Shown here piece after piece: positions 57,258 through 64,000 of a stretch of 64,000 nt of DNA. The notes beneath the pieces were generated by a model that worked only from the letters and a program-made list of their open reading frames with translations, did not search any database and had not been told where the DNA came from. Within the stretch, counting starts at the first letter, position 1. Each line of letters begins with the position of its first letter. A program made the position numbers and the translations under genes. This DNA is from Nakazawaea peltata (lineage: Eukaryota > Ascomycota > Pichiomycetes > Alaninales > Pachysolenaceae), in contig BCGQ01000001.1 in NCBI GenBank assembly GCA_001599355.1, positions 2,545,135 to 2,609,134 of the forward strand. Direction: 5' to 3'.

Positions 57258-57374
57258 GGTGGTTGTTCTGTGATTGTTCTTTGGATTGTCTTGTCTTATC
57301 GTGAAGGTTTAATTAAAGTAGAGGGAGATGTTAGCAAATTACAAATTTAGTGAGGACTCTACAGGGATGGTGGT

Positions 57375-57387
57375 GAGCAGAATACGA
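57375..57387 (+). promoter_or_regulatory. GAGCANNNTACGA motif (GAGCAGAATACGA)
   Basis: Exact copy in a divergent promoter, 189 bp before the THP3 ATG and 118 bp before the AFF-like ATG. Confidence 0.5.
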
Positions 57388-57420
57388 ATATTAGTGGACC
57401 GTTGTTGGTGTTATGATGTT

Positions 57421-57433
57421 GAGCAGAATATGA
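57421..57433 (+). promoter_or_regulatory. Variant GAGCA motif (GAGCAGAATATGA)
   Basis: One mismatch (TATGA for TACGA). Same spacer GAA as the exact copy 46 bp upstream; the flanking TTGAGCAGAAT is partly shared as well. Confidence 0.4.
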
Positions 57434-57563
57434 ATTATTGTAGGATGTCCAGCCAAAATTAGGCGGGGATTCTCTGCCTGGAAGAGTTTTTTTGTAAGGA
57501 AGTTCCTTAGGAAATTTGGGCAGGGTTTATTAGAGAAGTCTTGGATTGGAGATACAGATCAAG

Positions 57564-59015
57564 ATGAATCGAAATGCAGTCGCTCCGGTGAAATTAGGTA
57601 GCCGAAGCTCGGCAGGACCCACTAAGAATTACAGGGATCCGAAAAATTGGCCCTCATCGCTCCAACAGTTCATCACTCGGTGCTTCACCAAGTCGAACCA
57701 GCTCAATTTCACTAAGGAATTGAAGGACCAGTTCCAGTTGCAATTGAAGAAGATCATAGACAAAGCTATAGAGGAGAATAAGGTGGAAGAGAATGATTGG
57801 GATGCTCAGCGATTGCCTATATTTGATTATTCATGTAAACAATTGGAGCTTGAGTGCAATATGCCGAAGAAGGTGGTTGTGGAGCGTGTGAAGAGGCCGT
57901 CACAGTCGCCTTCGCCGGTTCCACAGACGGGATTTTCGTCGTCTTTGTCTTCTAAGACGATGGGATCACCGTCTTCGCCGGTCATATCTTCTCCTCAGCC
58001 GAAGAGAGCACTTCTGCAGCCGGAATCACTGAAACTGCAGAAGAAACTGAGACTTCTGAGGTTTCTGCAAGAAGAAAGGGCACTTGGATCACCATCTCCG
58101 GTGTCTGCGACCCCAGAACCTAGCATATTAGACGATAGTCCTTTAGTGGGAACATGTCAGAAGCTTGAAAAAGACTATTTGAGGTTGACATCGGCTCCAA
58201 ATCCTGAATTGGTGCGGCCTCTTCCCATTTTAAAGAAGACATTGAAGCTTTTACGGAAGAAATTCGAGCTGGAACATGATTATAACTACCTTAAGAACCA
58301 ATTGAAGTCTCTACGACAAGATTTGACCGTCCAACATATCAAATGTCCCTTCACAGTCAAGGTTTATGAGTTCAATTCCAAGGTTGCAATAGAGTTTGGT
58401 GATTTGGGAGAGTTTAACCAGTGTCAATCTCAGTTAAAACAGCTCTATCTGGCCCCATTAGAGACTGTGTCTCCTTACAAATACGAATTCTTAGGGTATA
58501 GGATCATTTATTTCATAATAACTAGAGATTTTCCAGCTTTGGCGACGTTGAAATTGTCTTTATTGAAAGATAAAGAGCTGATGAAGAGCGAGTTCATTAT
58601 TCTTGCGTTCAAATTCTGGGATTACTCGCTCACTTACAACTATCATGACTTCTTCCAACTACTTGGTAACTTGATAGAGCTCGATAAGCAAACGGTGAAC
58701 GATCAAGAGGTGCTTGTGAGGAATTTACAATGCTCAAAGTTCCATTTCTTCATTAAAATGTTGACGGAATTCATTGTGGAGCGGAATTTGGTCTCGACAT
58801 TCTTGACTATGGCCAAGAGTTACCGTAAAGTGAGTATCAGCTTCCTAGTTGAGGAGCTCTTCCTTGGTGACAAGTCAAAACTTGATGAGTTCCTAGGGCA
58901 GAAAGGATTGGAACAGTTTGTACAGAATGATTTCTTCGAGTTTGCCCAGGCCCGGGCCATGATCAACGACTTAGCTAATAGTAACCGTAAGATCGATATC
59001 AAAGGTCAAATATAA
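57564..59015 (+). CDS. THP3: SAC3/GANP-domain protein Thp3 (LENG8-like)
   Basis: A 483-aa protein. A basic, Ser/Pro-rich N-terminal half contains WPSSLQQFITRCF. The SAC3/GANP domain follows from about residue 205: LEKDYLRLTSAPNPELVRPL, NYLKNQLKSLRQDLTVQHIK, FTVKVYEFNSKVAIEFGDLGEFNQCQSQL and LTYNYHDFFQLL, the signature of the Thp3/LENG8 subgroup. Thp3 with Csn12 couples transcription elongation and pre-mRNA processing. The start MNRNAVAPV at 57564 is the first ATG; the longer frame from 57546 uses TTG. Confidence 0.87.
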   Translation: MNRNAVAPVKLGSRSSAGPTKNYRDPKNWPSSLQQFITRCFTKSNQLNFTKELKDQFQLQLKKIIDKAIEENKVEENDWDAQRLPIFDYSCKQLELECNMPKKVVVERVKRPSQSPSPVPQTGFSSSLSSKTMGSPSSPVISSPQPKRALLQPESLKLQKKLRLLRFLQEERALGSPSPVSATPEPSILDDSPLVGTCQKLEKDYLRLTSAPNPELVRPLPILKKTLKLLRKKFELEHDYNYLKNQLKSLRQDLTVQHIKCPFTVKVYEFNSKVAIEFGDLGEFNQCQSQLKQLYLAPLETVSPYKYEFLGYRIIYFIITRDFPALATLKLSLLKDKELMKSEFIILAFKFWDYSLTYNYHDFFQLLGNLIELDKQTVNDQEVLVRNLQCSKFHFFIKMLTEFIVERNLVSTFLTMAKSYRKVSISFLVEELFLGDKSKLDEFLGQKGLEQFVQNDFFEFAQARAMINDLANSNRKIDIKGQI

Positions 59016-59813
59016 TCAATCAAAGGCAGGACCTAATCCCATTAGAGAGAAGTTCATTTTATTTGCCTCGTCAGCGAGGTCCATGTAGTGTAAAATCTTT
59101 TGAGTGACTGCCGGTTGGGAAAGGATATCTGAGGGTGAGTCAGGGTCCGTGATGGCTGGCCCCAAGTTGACAGCAGCCTTTCTTCTCCCGTCCAATTCGT
59201 AGATGTAGTCGTTGTGTTTGATGAAGGTGATGAAATGGAGATCGACAGGGTCATCCAGAGGAGGTGCTTCGGTTTGCCCCTGAGTGGCATGTTCATCGTA
59301 TAAAACGTTTGATTTGGTGATTAAATCTTCGACTAGTTTGGCATTTGCTTGGTCATCATTGGGTGAGACGGTAGAACGGAAATGGTCGATGAGAGAATCC
59401 ATCAGGATGAAGCTTGGTGATAAGTTGCAAAGGATGTGTAAAAGGGCGTAGAAACCACAGGCGTTGCGGACGATCTGCGGAAACCATTGAGCGGTGAGGG
59501 GCAGGGACGGACGGGCAGTGAGGCCGGGATTCAGGCCGGGATTCGGGCCAGGCAGGCCCCGCGATTGGTCCGGATCAGTTGCAGCTGATTCGCCTAAAGT
59601 TGCCTCCTCTTGTTTCCTTTCTGCTTCAAAAGCCTCTGTTATCGGGAATAACAAGATAAGGGCATAAATTGGTCTTGGGATCATTTCGAGTAAGGCAGGC
59701 TCGGTGAGTGAGTAGACATCGTGGAAGGCGAGGATGGTGGATAAACCTAGTTTATGGGCGAATTGGGTGAAGATATCTGGATTTGATTCTAATGGGATGA
59801 CTGAGGAGGTCAT
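59016..59813 (-). CDS. YUH1: Ubiquitin C-terminal hydrolase Yuh1 (UCH family)
   Basis: A 265-aa cysteine protease that removes small adducts from ubiquitin and Rub1. The active site is complete: Gln113 and Cys119 in FPQIVRNACGFYALLH, His193 in VDLHFITFI, Asp208 in YELDGRRKAAVNLG. The N-terminus LESNPDIFTQFAHKLG is typical. An insert at about 82-105 is Gly/Pro-rich (GLPGPNPGLNPGLTARP), encoded by GC-rich repetitive DNA at about 59505-59575. Its 3' end is tail-to-tail with THP3, with the two stop codons directly adjacent. Confidence 0.93.
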   Translation of the reverse strand: MTSSVIPLESNPDIFTQFAHKLGLSTILAFHDVYSLTEPALLEMIPRPIYALILLFPITEAFEAERKQEEATLGESAATDPDQSRGLPGPNPGLNPGLTARPSLPLTAQWFPQIVRNACGFYALLHILCNLSPSFILMDSLIDHFRSTVSPNDDQANAKLVEDLITKSNVLYDEHATQGQTEAPPLDDPVDLHFITFIKHNDYIYELDGRRKAAVNLGPAITDPDSPSDILSQPAVTQKILHYMDLADEANKMNFSLMGLGPAFD

Positions 59814-60262
59814 TGTGGGGTGAATGGTGAGATTGTTCAGAGCTTGTTAATGCTAGTTAAGTAAGGAGGGGAAGGGGCAGTTTTTTTTTTTTATAAGAAG
59901 CGAATTTTTGTGCCCCTGCGCACGCCTCTCTTAGCGGGAAGGGGGTGATTGGGGGTTATTTGGGGGCTAGCACTATGGAAGGGAGGAGGAGGAGGAGTAT
60001 GGGTGGCCATTGAGGGAGATACAGAGATCCAACTGTGTATAGAAGTGGTATAAGGAAGTCTGATAAGTCAAATAATCAAATTAAAAGATTTAACTCTACA
60101 TTATAAAGTAATTTTCCGGGAAATCACCCCCAATTTGATATATTTTATATATAATGATAGTGGATATGATAGAAGATATGGTAATACATACGATAGTAGA
60201 TATGAGAGTGGATATGATAGTAGATATGAGAAGATATGTAGTAGACATGTGAGTGTGGATCA
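59814..60262. other. YUH1 promoter and Zn2Cys6 gene 3' region
   Basis: 449 bp. A T12 run (59881-59892; A-tract in YUH1 sense) lies about 70 bp upstream of the YUH1 ATG, probably nucleosome-free DNA. From about 60150 to 60250 it is a degenerate tandem array of GATAGTAGATATGA-type units. No gene seen. Confidence 0.65.
60150..60250 (+). repeat. Degenerate GATAGTAGATATGA repeat array
   Basis: Six or so imperfect units such as GATAGTGGATATGATAG, GATAGTAGATATGAGAG and GATAGTAGATATGAGAA. They sit just beyond the stop of the Zn2Cys6 gene and may overlap its 3' UTR. Confidence 0.7.
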
Positions 60263-62761
60263 TCAATTCAATATATACGTCAATTTAAACCGGTTCTGCT
60301 GATCTTGTTCATTAGGCGATGCTGTTTTCTGTGGAATAATTCCCCTGTCACTCAGCAACTCAGCAGCAGTGACTGTAGTACCACTAGGGGTTTCAGGTCT
60401 GGCATGCTGTAAATGGCTAAGTAACTTGGTCAACCTCGCAAGATTGTCATTCCATTTAATGTCTTTTATTATAAGCGGATTCGATTGCAGAAGTTCACTA
60501 AATTTCAGCACCATTTCAAAAGCATCATTGGCATAAGAATCGGTGATTACGAGGGTCCGTGATTGGTTAATTACGTTGGAATGGAAACATAATTGATCGA
60601 ATTGCAGCAATGAGAGATCAAAAACGTTCTGGCAGTCGAGCTTAGTATGTTTCAAACCTGTGGTATCATAAGTCCTAACAATTCCATTCTTATTCCAGGC
60701 ATAATTGGCAAAAATTGAATTCCCAATCACGCTCATGAAGGTGAAGAAACTTGTCTTTAATTTATTTAATACCAAATTATAGGTTAATGGACTGGTAAAT
60801 AACGAATTATGGTTCTGGAGACACCAAGTCATTACGGAGATCATATAACAAGCATGAAGCACGGCATTATTCATGAATTGATCAGCAAGTTCTCTAGTTG
60901 CTTTAATATCATCCAAGCTGAGATCTGTCTGGTCTACATTGACAGGATCTTTTGGTGACAGATATGAGTAATAAAGCTGACAATTGATCACCGTGGCCAA
61001 TTCAAGAATTTCTACACTATACAAAAGTCTTAAATCATCAGTCAAAGTAGCTACCTCCCAGAAATTTTCTCCCGGTTTTCTCAAATTTGAACTGAGATAA
61101 TCAGCCAACCGACAGAGATCTTCTTCCATTCTTTTCCTGGTGAGAAGGTTGGTATTCTCACTATCGATGATATCTTCTAAATGGGACACCATTGGACCAG
61201 TGAAAAGGGAATAATCAGCTGCCATTTGACGCATTAAAGAAATATGATTTAATTGGAGGTCGCTATTACTACGATCATAGCCTGTGAACAGTGGTAAAAT
61301 AAGAGGTTCACCATGTAGAAGAGCTTGTTTATAGTCGAGCATAAGCATAACTCGCCAAAGATTATGATGAATATCTTTAGTTAAATATCCTTCGTCTACA
61401 GAAGCCGGATCTTTGGTGAAATCCGGAACATCTTTGAAATTCAGCTGGAGTCCAAGATGAACCAGTAAATGCCACAGGTATTTTAATCTGATCGGGAGAT
61501 CAAGACGTGGACTCAGTAAATGAATCTCTTCTCCACAGTCTTCCGGGTTCACCATCTTCATGAACTCCGGGAAAAGAGTCAATAAGAGTCCGATTACTGA
61601 GCAATTTACACACAGACCACCAAAATACCAGCATATAAGAGCGTATCTTGGGATCAAACGGTTACATTCATCCAATTTTGAACGGTCTGAATCTATGGAA
61701 TCACTTTCTTCCGGGTGTAATAAGATTCCCAGCTTAATGAACAACAAAATTATCCCCAAACGGACAATCTCAAAATGATAGTCACGGTCTGGGGAGTATA
61801 TATTTATTTCTACGGTGCCTTTCTTGGTCTTACGGAAGAGACGATAGAAGTCTCTGCGTATTTCCTCGATGTTGAAGAAGTCAAAGAAAGGACAGGCGGA
61901 TTTATCTAAGTTTAAGAAGAAGAGGAACTTCTTCTCCAGGATTTTAAAAGATGGGAAGGTTTTTGCTAGTTCTTGGATCTTTTTGCCGAAAAGATCGTTG
62001 CGATCAGGGGCATGAGATTCCAATACAAGCTTGGAATATCGTTTATCAATACTCATGGTGTGATAAATAGTACGCCAATCCATGAAATCGTTGGTGAGAG
62101 ACTCAAAACTTTGAATTTTGGCTCTATTTTGTTCTCTAATGGCACGACCATAGGGCTCAAATAAGCGAACGACGGTTTCTGACAGCAAACCTGGTCTATC
62201 ACATATGGCTTGCCATGTTAAGGGACCGAAAGTACGAAGAATAGTCCGGTCTGTGCTCTGTGAAACGATGGCCATATGCTTGATATCAAGGGCAGATTCT
62301 TTATACTTGAGATAGATGGAGTCATGAGTAGTGAGACCGTACTTTTTCTTGAGATCTATGGTGTTCTGGGTGGGCACAGAGTCTGGATCTGAACCTTGAG
62401 TCAAGATATCATTCACCAGGGCATCATAATCTCGTTTCATCTTCTCAGTATCGAGGCGTCTTTTCTTAATCAGGGCAGAGAGCGACTCATTGGAGCGCTC
62501 TAACTCCTCTATTTCAGCCTTTAGTTCCTGTTCATTCACATACAGAGGTACATACAGTGTATCATGATACACACACAAGTGAATGGGCACGTTGTTCTTC
62601 TTACAAGCTTCACAAATGGGCCTTGCCCTGTCACATTTGATCTTCCTCTTACGACAGGAGGTACAAGGGATGGATTTTTTGTCGCGTTGATGTTTTCTGG
62701 AGAGCTGATCGTGCTCCGATATGCTGGAGGGGGTCTCTGAATCAGCTGGAGACAATGACAT
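60263..62761 (-). CDS. Zn2Cys6 fungal-specific transcription factor
   Basis: An 832-aa regulator. The Zn2Cys6 binuclear cluster is at residues 33-63 (Cys33, 36, 43, 50, 53, 63: IPCTSCRKRKIKCDRARPIC, then EACKKNN). A coiled-coil dimerisation helix follows (QELKAEIEELERSNESLSALIKK). The middle homology region (about 250-700) has the helical layout of fungal_trans domains. No strong match to a named regulator is recognised; Rsc3/Rsc30-type and lipid regulators share the general form. The spacing of 9 residues before the last Cys is slightly long but within known limits. Confidence 0.82.
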   Translation of the reverse strand: MSLSPADSETPSSISEHDQLSRKHQRDKKSIPCTSCRKRKIKCDRARPICEACKKNNVPIHLCVYHDTLYVPLYVNEQELKAEIEELERSNESLSALIKKRRLDTEKMKRDYDALVNDILTQGSDPDSVPTQNTIDLKKKYGLTTHDSIYLKYKESALDIKHMAIVSQSTDRTILRTFGPLTWQAICDRPGLLSETVVRLFEPYGRAIREQNRAKIQSFESLTNDFMDWRTIYHTMSIDKRYSKLVLESHAPDRNDLFGKKIQELAKTFPSFKILEKKFLFFLNLDKSACPFFDFFNIEEIRRDFYRLFRKTKKGTVEINIYSPDRDYHFEIVRLGIILLFIKLGILLHPEESDSIDSDRSKLDECNRLIPRYALICWYFGGLCVNCSVIGLLLTLFPEFMKMVNPEDCGEEIHLLSPRLDLPIRLKYLWHLLVHLGLQLNFKDVPDFTKDPASVDEGYLTKDIHHNLWRVMLMLDYKQALLHGEPLILPLFTGYDRSNSDLQLNHISLMRQMAADYSLFTGPMVSHLEDIIDSENTNLLTRKRMEEDLCRLADYLSSNLRKPGENFWEVATLTDDLRLLYSVEILELATVINCQLYYSYLSPKDPVNVDQTDLSLDDIKATRELADQFMNNAVLHACYMISVMTWCLQNHNSLFTSPLTYNLVLNKLKTSFFTFMSVIGNSIFANYAWNKNGIVRTYDTTGLKHTKLDCQNVFDLSLLQFDQLCFHSNVINQSRTLVITDSYANDAFEMVLKFSELLQSNPLIIKDIKWNDNLARLTKLLSHLQHARPETPSGTTVTAAELLSDRGIIPQKTASPNEQDQQNRFKLTYILN

Positions 62762-63030
62762 TGGGTTGTAGGTGGGGTTTTAGGTGGAGTTGGGGTGGAG
62801 TATTTTGATGGGATAGTTGATTTGAAAGGTTTGGGCGGGATCTTTTCCGGAGATGGAAGGGCAGGAATTGGAGGCAGGAAAGGGGGCAGAAATATCAGGG
62901 GAAGGCAGATAAATTGCCGGGGATAAGAAGATTGCAGGGCCGGGGCAAAAAATACAGAAAATAGGGAGAATTTGATAGTACAGGGCAGATATTAAGAGAC
63001 AAGATATGGCAGGCAGTAGACTGGCGATTA

Positions 63031-63060
63031 GACGACAAGAGACGACAAGAGACGACAAGA
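63031..63060 (+). repeat. Perfect tandem repeat, 3 copies of GACGACAAGA
   Basis: Three identical 10-bp units followed by GACTGGAGG; purine-rich, in the RPL4 upstream region, about 380-410 bp from the start codon. Confidence 0.9.
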
Positions 63061-63372
63061 GACTGGAGGAACCGACTTTACCACTTGACTCAACCACTAT
63101 CACAGCATACCAACCAAGTACCACCAAATACTCACTCGGGAAATCTATTCACCTTCGGAATAATTCACCCAGGCTTAGCTCTCACTTCGTCTAGACTTAC
63201 CCTATCAGTGCCTCGAAATCTGCCCCGGTGAAATGACCGCTCACAAAATTGGAAACCGTTGTAGTCGTGGCAGAAAAAAATTATCTCCGTGTCACTAATG
63301 GCAGATGCAAACTCTTCTCCCGTGTCAATACCAAATTTTTCACAACGAAAAATTTTTCACCTTTCCCTTCTC

Positions 63373-63380
63373 TATAAAAA
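63373..63380 (+). promoter_or_regulatory. TATA-like element of RPL4 (TATAAAAA)
   Basis: TATAAAAA 66 bp upstream of the RPL4 ATG, downstream of a GAAAAATTTTTC block. Confidence 0.45.
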
Positions 63381-63438
63381 AATTTCAATCATCTTTTGAA
63401 TTGTTCAGTTGATCGATATCAAAATTAATACATCGGAA

Positions 63439-64000
63439 ATGTCTTCCCGTCCACAAGTTACTGTTATTTCTGCTCAAGGTGAATCCACCTCTGCTTCTTT
63501 GCCATTGCCAGCTGTCTTCAAGGCTCCAATCAGAGCTGACATTGTTCACTCTGTTTTCACCAGAGTCAACAAGAACAAGAGACAAGCTTACTCTGTCTCT
63601 GAGAAGGCTGGTCACCAAACCTCTGCTGAATCCTGGGGTACTGGTAGAGCTGTTGCCCGTATTCCAAGAGTAGGTGGTTCTGGTACTCACCGTGCCGGAC
63701 AGGGTGCTTTCGGTAACATGTGTCGTGGTGGTCGTATGTTCGCCCCAACCAAGATCTGGAGAAAATGGCACGTCAAGGTCAACCACAACGAGAAGCGTTA
63801 CGCTACTGCCTCTGCTATTGCTGCTTCCGCTGTCCAATCTTTGGTTTTGGCCAGAGGTCACAAGATCGAGAACATTCCAGAGATTCCATTGGTTGTCTCC
63901 AAGGATGTCGAGTCTATCCAAAAGACCAAGGAGGCTGTTGCCGTCTTGAAGGCTGTTGGTGCTCACAAGGATGTCATCAAGGTCATCAAGTCCAAGAAGT
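63439..64000 (+). CDS. RPL4: 60S ribosomal protein L4 (uL4), 5' part
   Basis: The first 187 residues of uL4, cut by the window edge (family length about 360). Conserved blocks are [50 protein letters not shown] and [20 protein letters not shown], the last being the extended loop lining the peptide exit tunnel. Codon usage is extremely biased toward GCT/GTC/AAG/TTG with no in-frame CTG seen, as expected for a highly expressed gene avoiding a reassigned or rare codon. No intron near the start. Confidence 0.97.
   Translation, partial: MSSRPQVTVISAQGESTSASLPLPAVFKAPIRADIVHSVFTRVNKNKRQAYSVSEKAGHQTSAESWGTGRAVARIPRVGGSGTHRAGQGAFGNMCRGGRMFAPTKIWRKWHVKVNHNEKRYATASAIAASAVQSLVLARGHKIENIPEIPLVVSKDVESIQKTKEAVAVLKAVGAHKDVIKVIKSKK

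Larger units (their letters stand above)
57258..57563. other. Divergent promoter region, AFF-like gene / THP3
   Basis: 306 bp between divergent starts with two copies (one exact, one with a single mismatch) of the GAGCANNNTACGA motif, 46 bp apart. Confidence 0.6.
62762..63438. other. Divergent promoter region, Zn2Cys6 gene / RPL4
   Basis: 677 bp. It holds a 10-bp tandem repeat (63031-63060), an AT-rich core with GAAAAATTTTTCAC at about 63349 similar to RRPE-type AAAATTTT elements, and TATAAAAA at 63373. CTTACCCTATC at about 63196 is a weak Tbf1-like core. No gene seen. Confidence 0.55.

Noticed and set aside
1-64000. CTG read as serine (CTG-Ser1/Ser2 clades)
   Set aside because: Several CTG columns (SLAPMYYR, CALECA, DKAL, VIASM, LKDKARNWK) are Ala in families where Ser is rare, so Ala explains the set better. 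A few sites (Tbf1 and FKS Gly-like or Phe-like columns) are uninformative, and the FKS codon before GLLISMQR aligns with Phe.
1-64000. Transposons, LTR elements or other mobile DNA
   Set aside because: No long terminal repeats, reverse transcriptase, integrase or transposase motifs seen on either strand.

Overview
The window is a gene-dense stretch of a budding-yeast (Saccharomycotina) chromosome. It has about 31 protein genes on both strands, short intergenic regions, and short spliceosomal introns of roughly 48-76 nt with GTAAGT-like donors and TACTAAC-like branch points. I see no transposons, rRNA, tRNA, CRISPR arrays or bacterial-style operons. The most informative signal is in the codons. 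CTG codons repeatedly sit at family positions that are alanine, not leucine or serine, in Rab5, CHMP1/Did2, beta-adaptin, Ade4, Tbf1, Gbeta, Plp2, Tlg2, FKS and Fol3. This points to the CUG-to-Ala nuclear code (NCBI table 26) of the Pachysolen / Nakazawaea / Peterozyma clade. Standard translations of these genes therefore carry wrong leucines.

Layout. 1-10.1 kb: tail of an unidentified gene, kinesin-8 (KIP3), SNF1 beta subunit (GAL83/SIP2), cystinosin (ERS1), a DUF2433 RGG protein, PLP2 and the SAGA deubiquitinase UBP8. 10.4-17 kb: a 1785-aa FKS-type beta-1,3-glucan synthase and linker histone H1. 18.5-24.8 kb: TBF1, a G-protein beta subunit, TAF14 and two small genes. 25.3-32.6 kb: ESCRT-III DID2, an ELL-associated factor (EAF) homologue, a secreted CAP/PRY protein, a SET-domain lysine methyltransferase and a Rab5 GTPase. 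32.7-46.4 kb: a RIC8-like protein, ARP4, a C2H2/AT-hook protein, FOL3, AP-1 beta-adaptin, CMR1 and ADE4. 46.7-64 kb: a small DUF4536-type mitochondrial protein, RIM9, TLG2, a ROD1-type arrestin, an unknown membrane protein, a possible AFF4/Ebp1-like protein, THP3, YUH1, a Zn2Cys6 factor and the 5' part of RPL4.

The genes are mostly independent housekeeping functions. Themes recur: endosome/Golgi traffic (DID2, Rab5, AP-1 beta, TLG2, ERS1), transcription and chromatin (UBP8, TAF14, ARP4, H1, TBF1, EAF and the AFF-like candidate), G-protein signalling (Gbeta, RIC8, PLP2) and nutrient/pH signalling (GAL83, RIM9, arrestin).

Non-coding DNA carries several patterns. A bipartite motif, GAGCANNNTACGA, has seven exact intergenic copies and near copies, and is a candidate general regulatory factor site. 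Long polypyrimidine tracts lie on the coding strand upstream of several start codons. ADE4 has three TGACTC (Bas1/Gcn4-type) boxes, and the FOL3/APL2 promoter has a pair of Tbf1-type sites. There are also several small tandem repeats. Functions are assigned from recalled family motifs; no database search was run.
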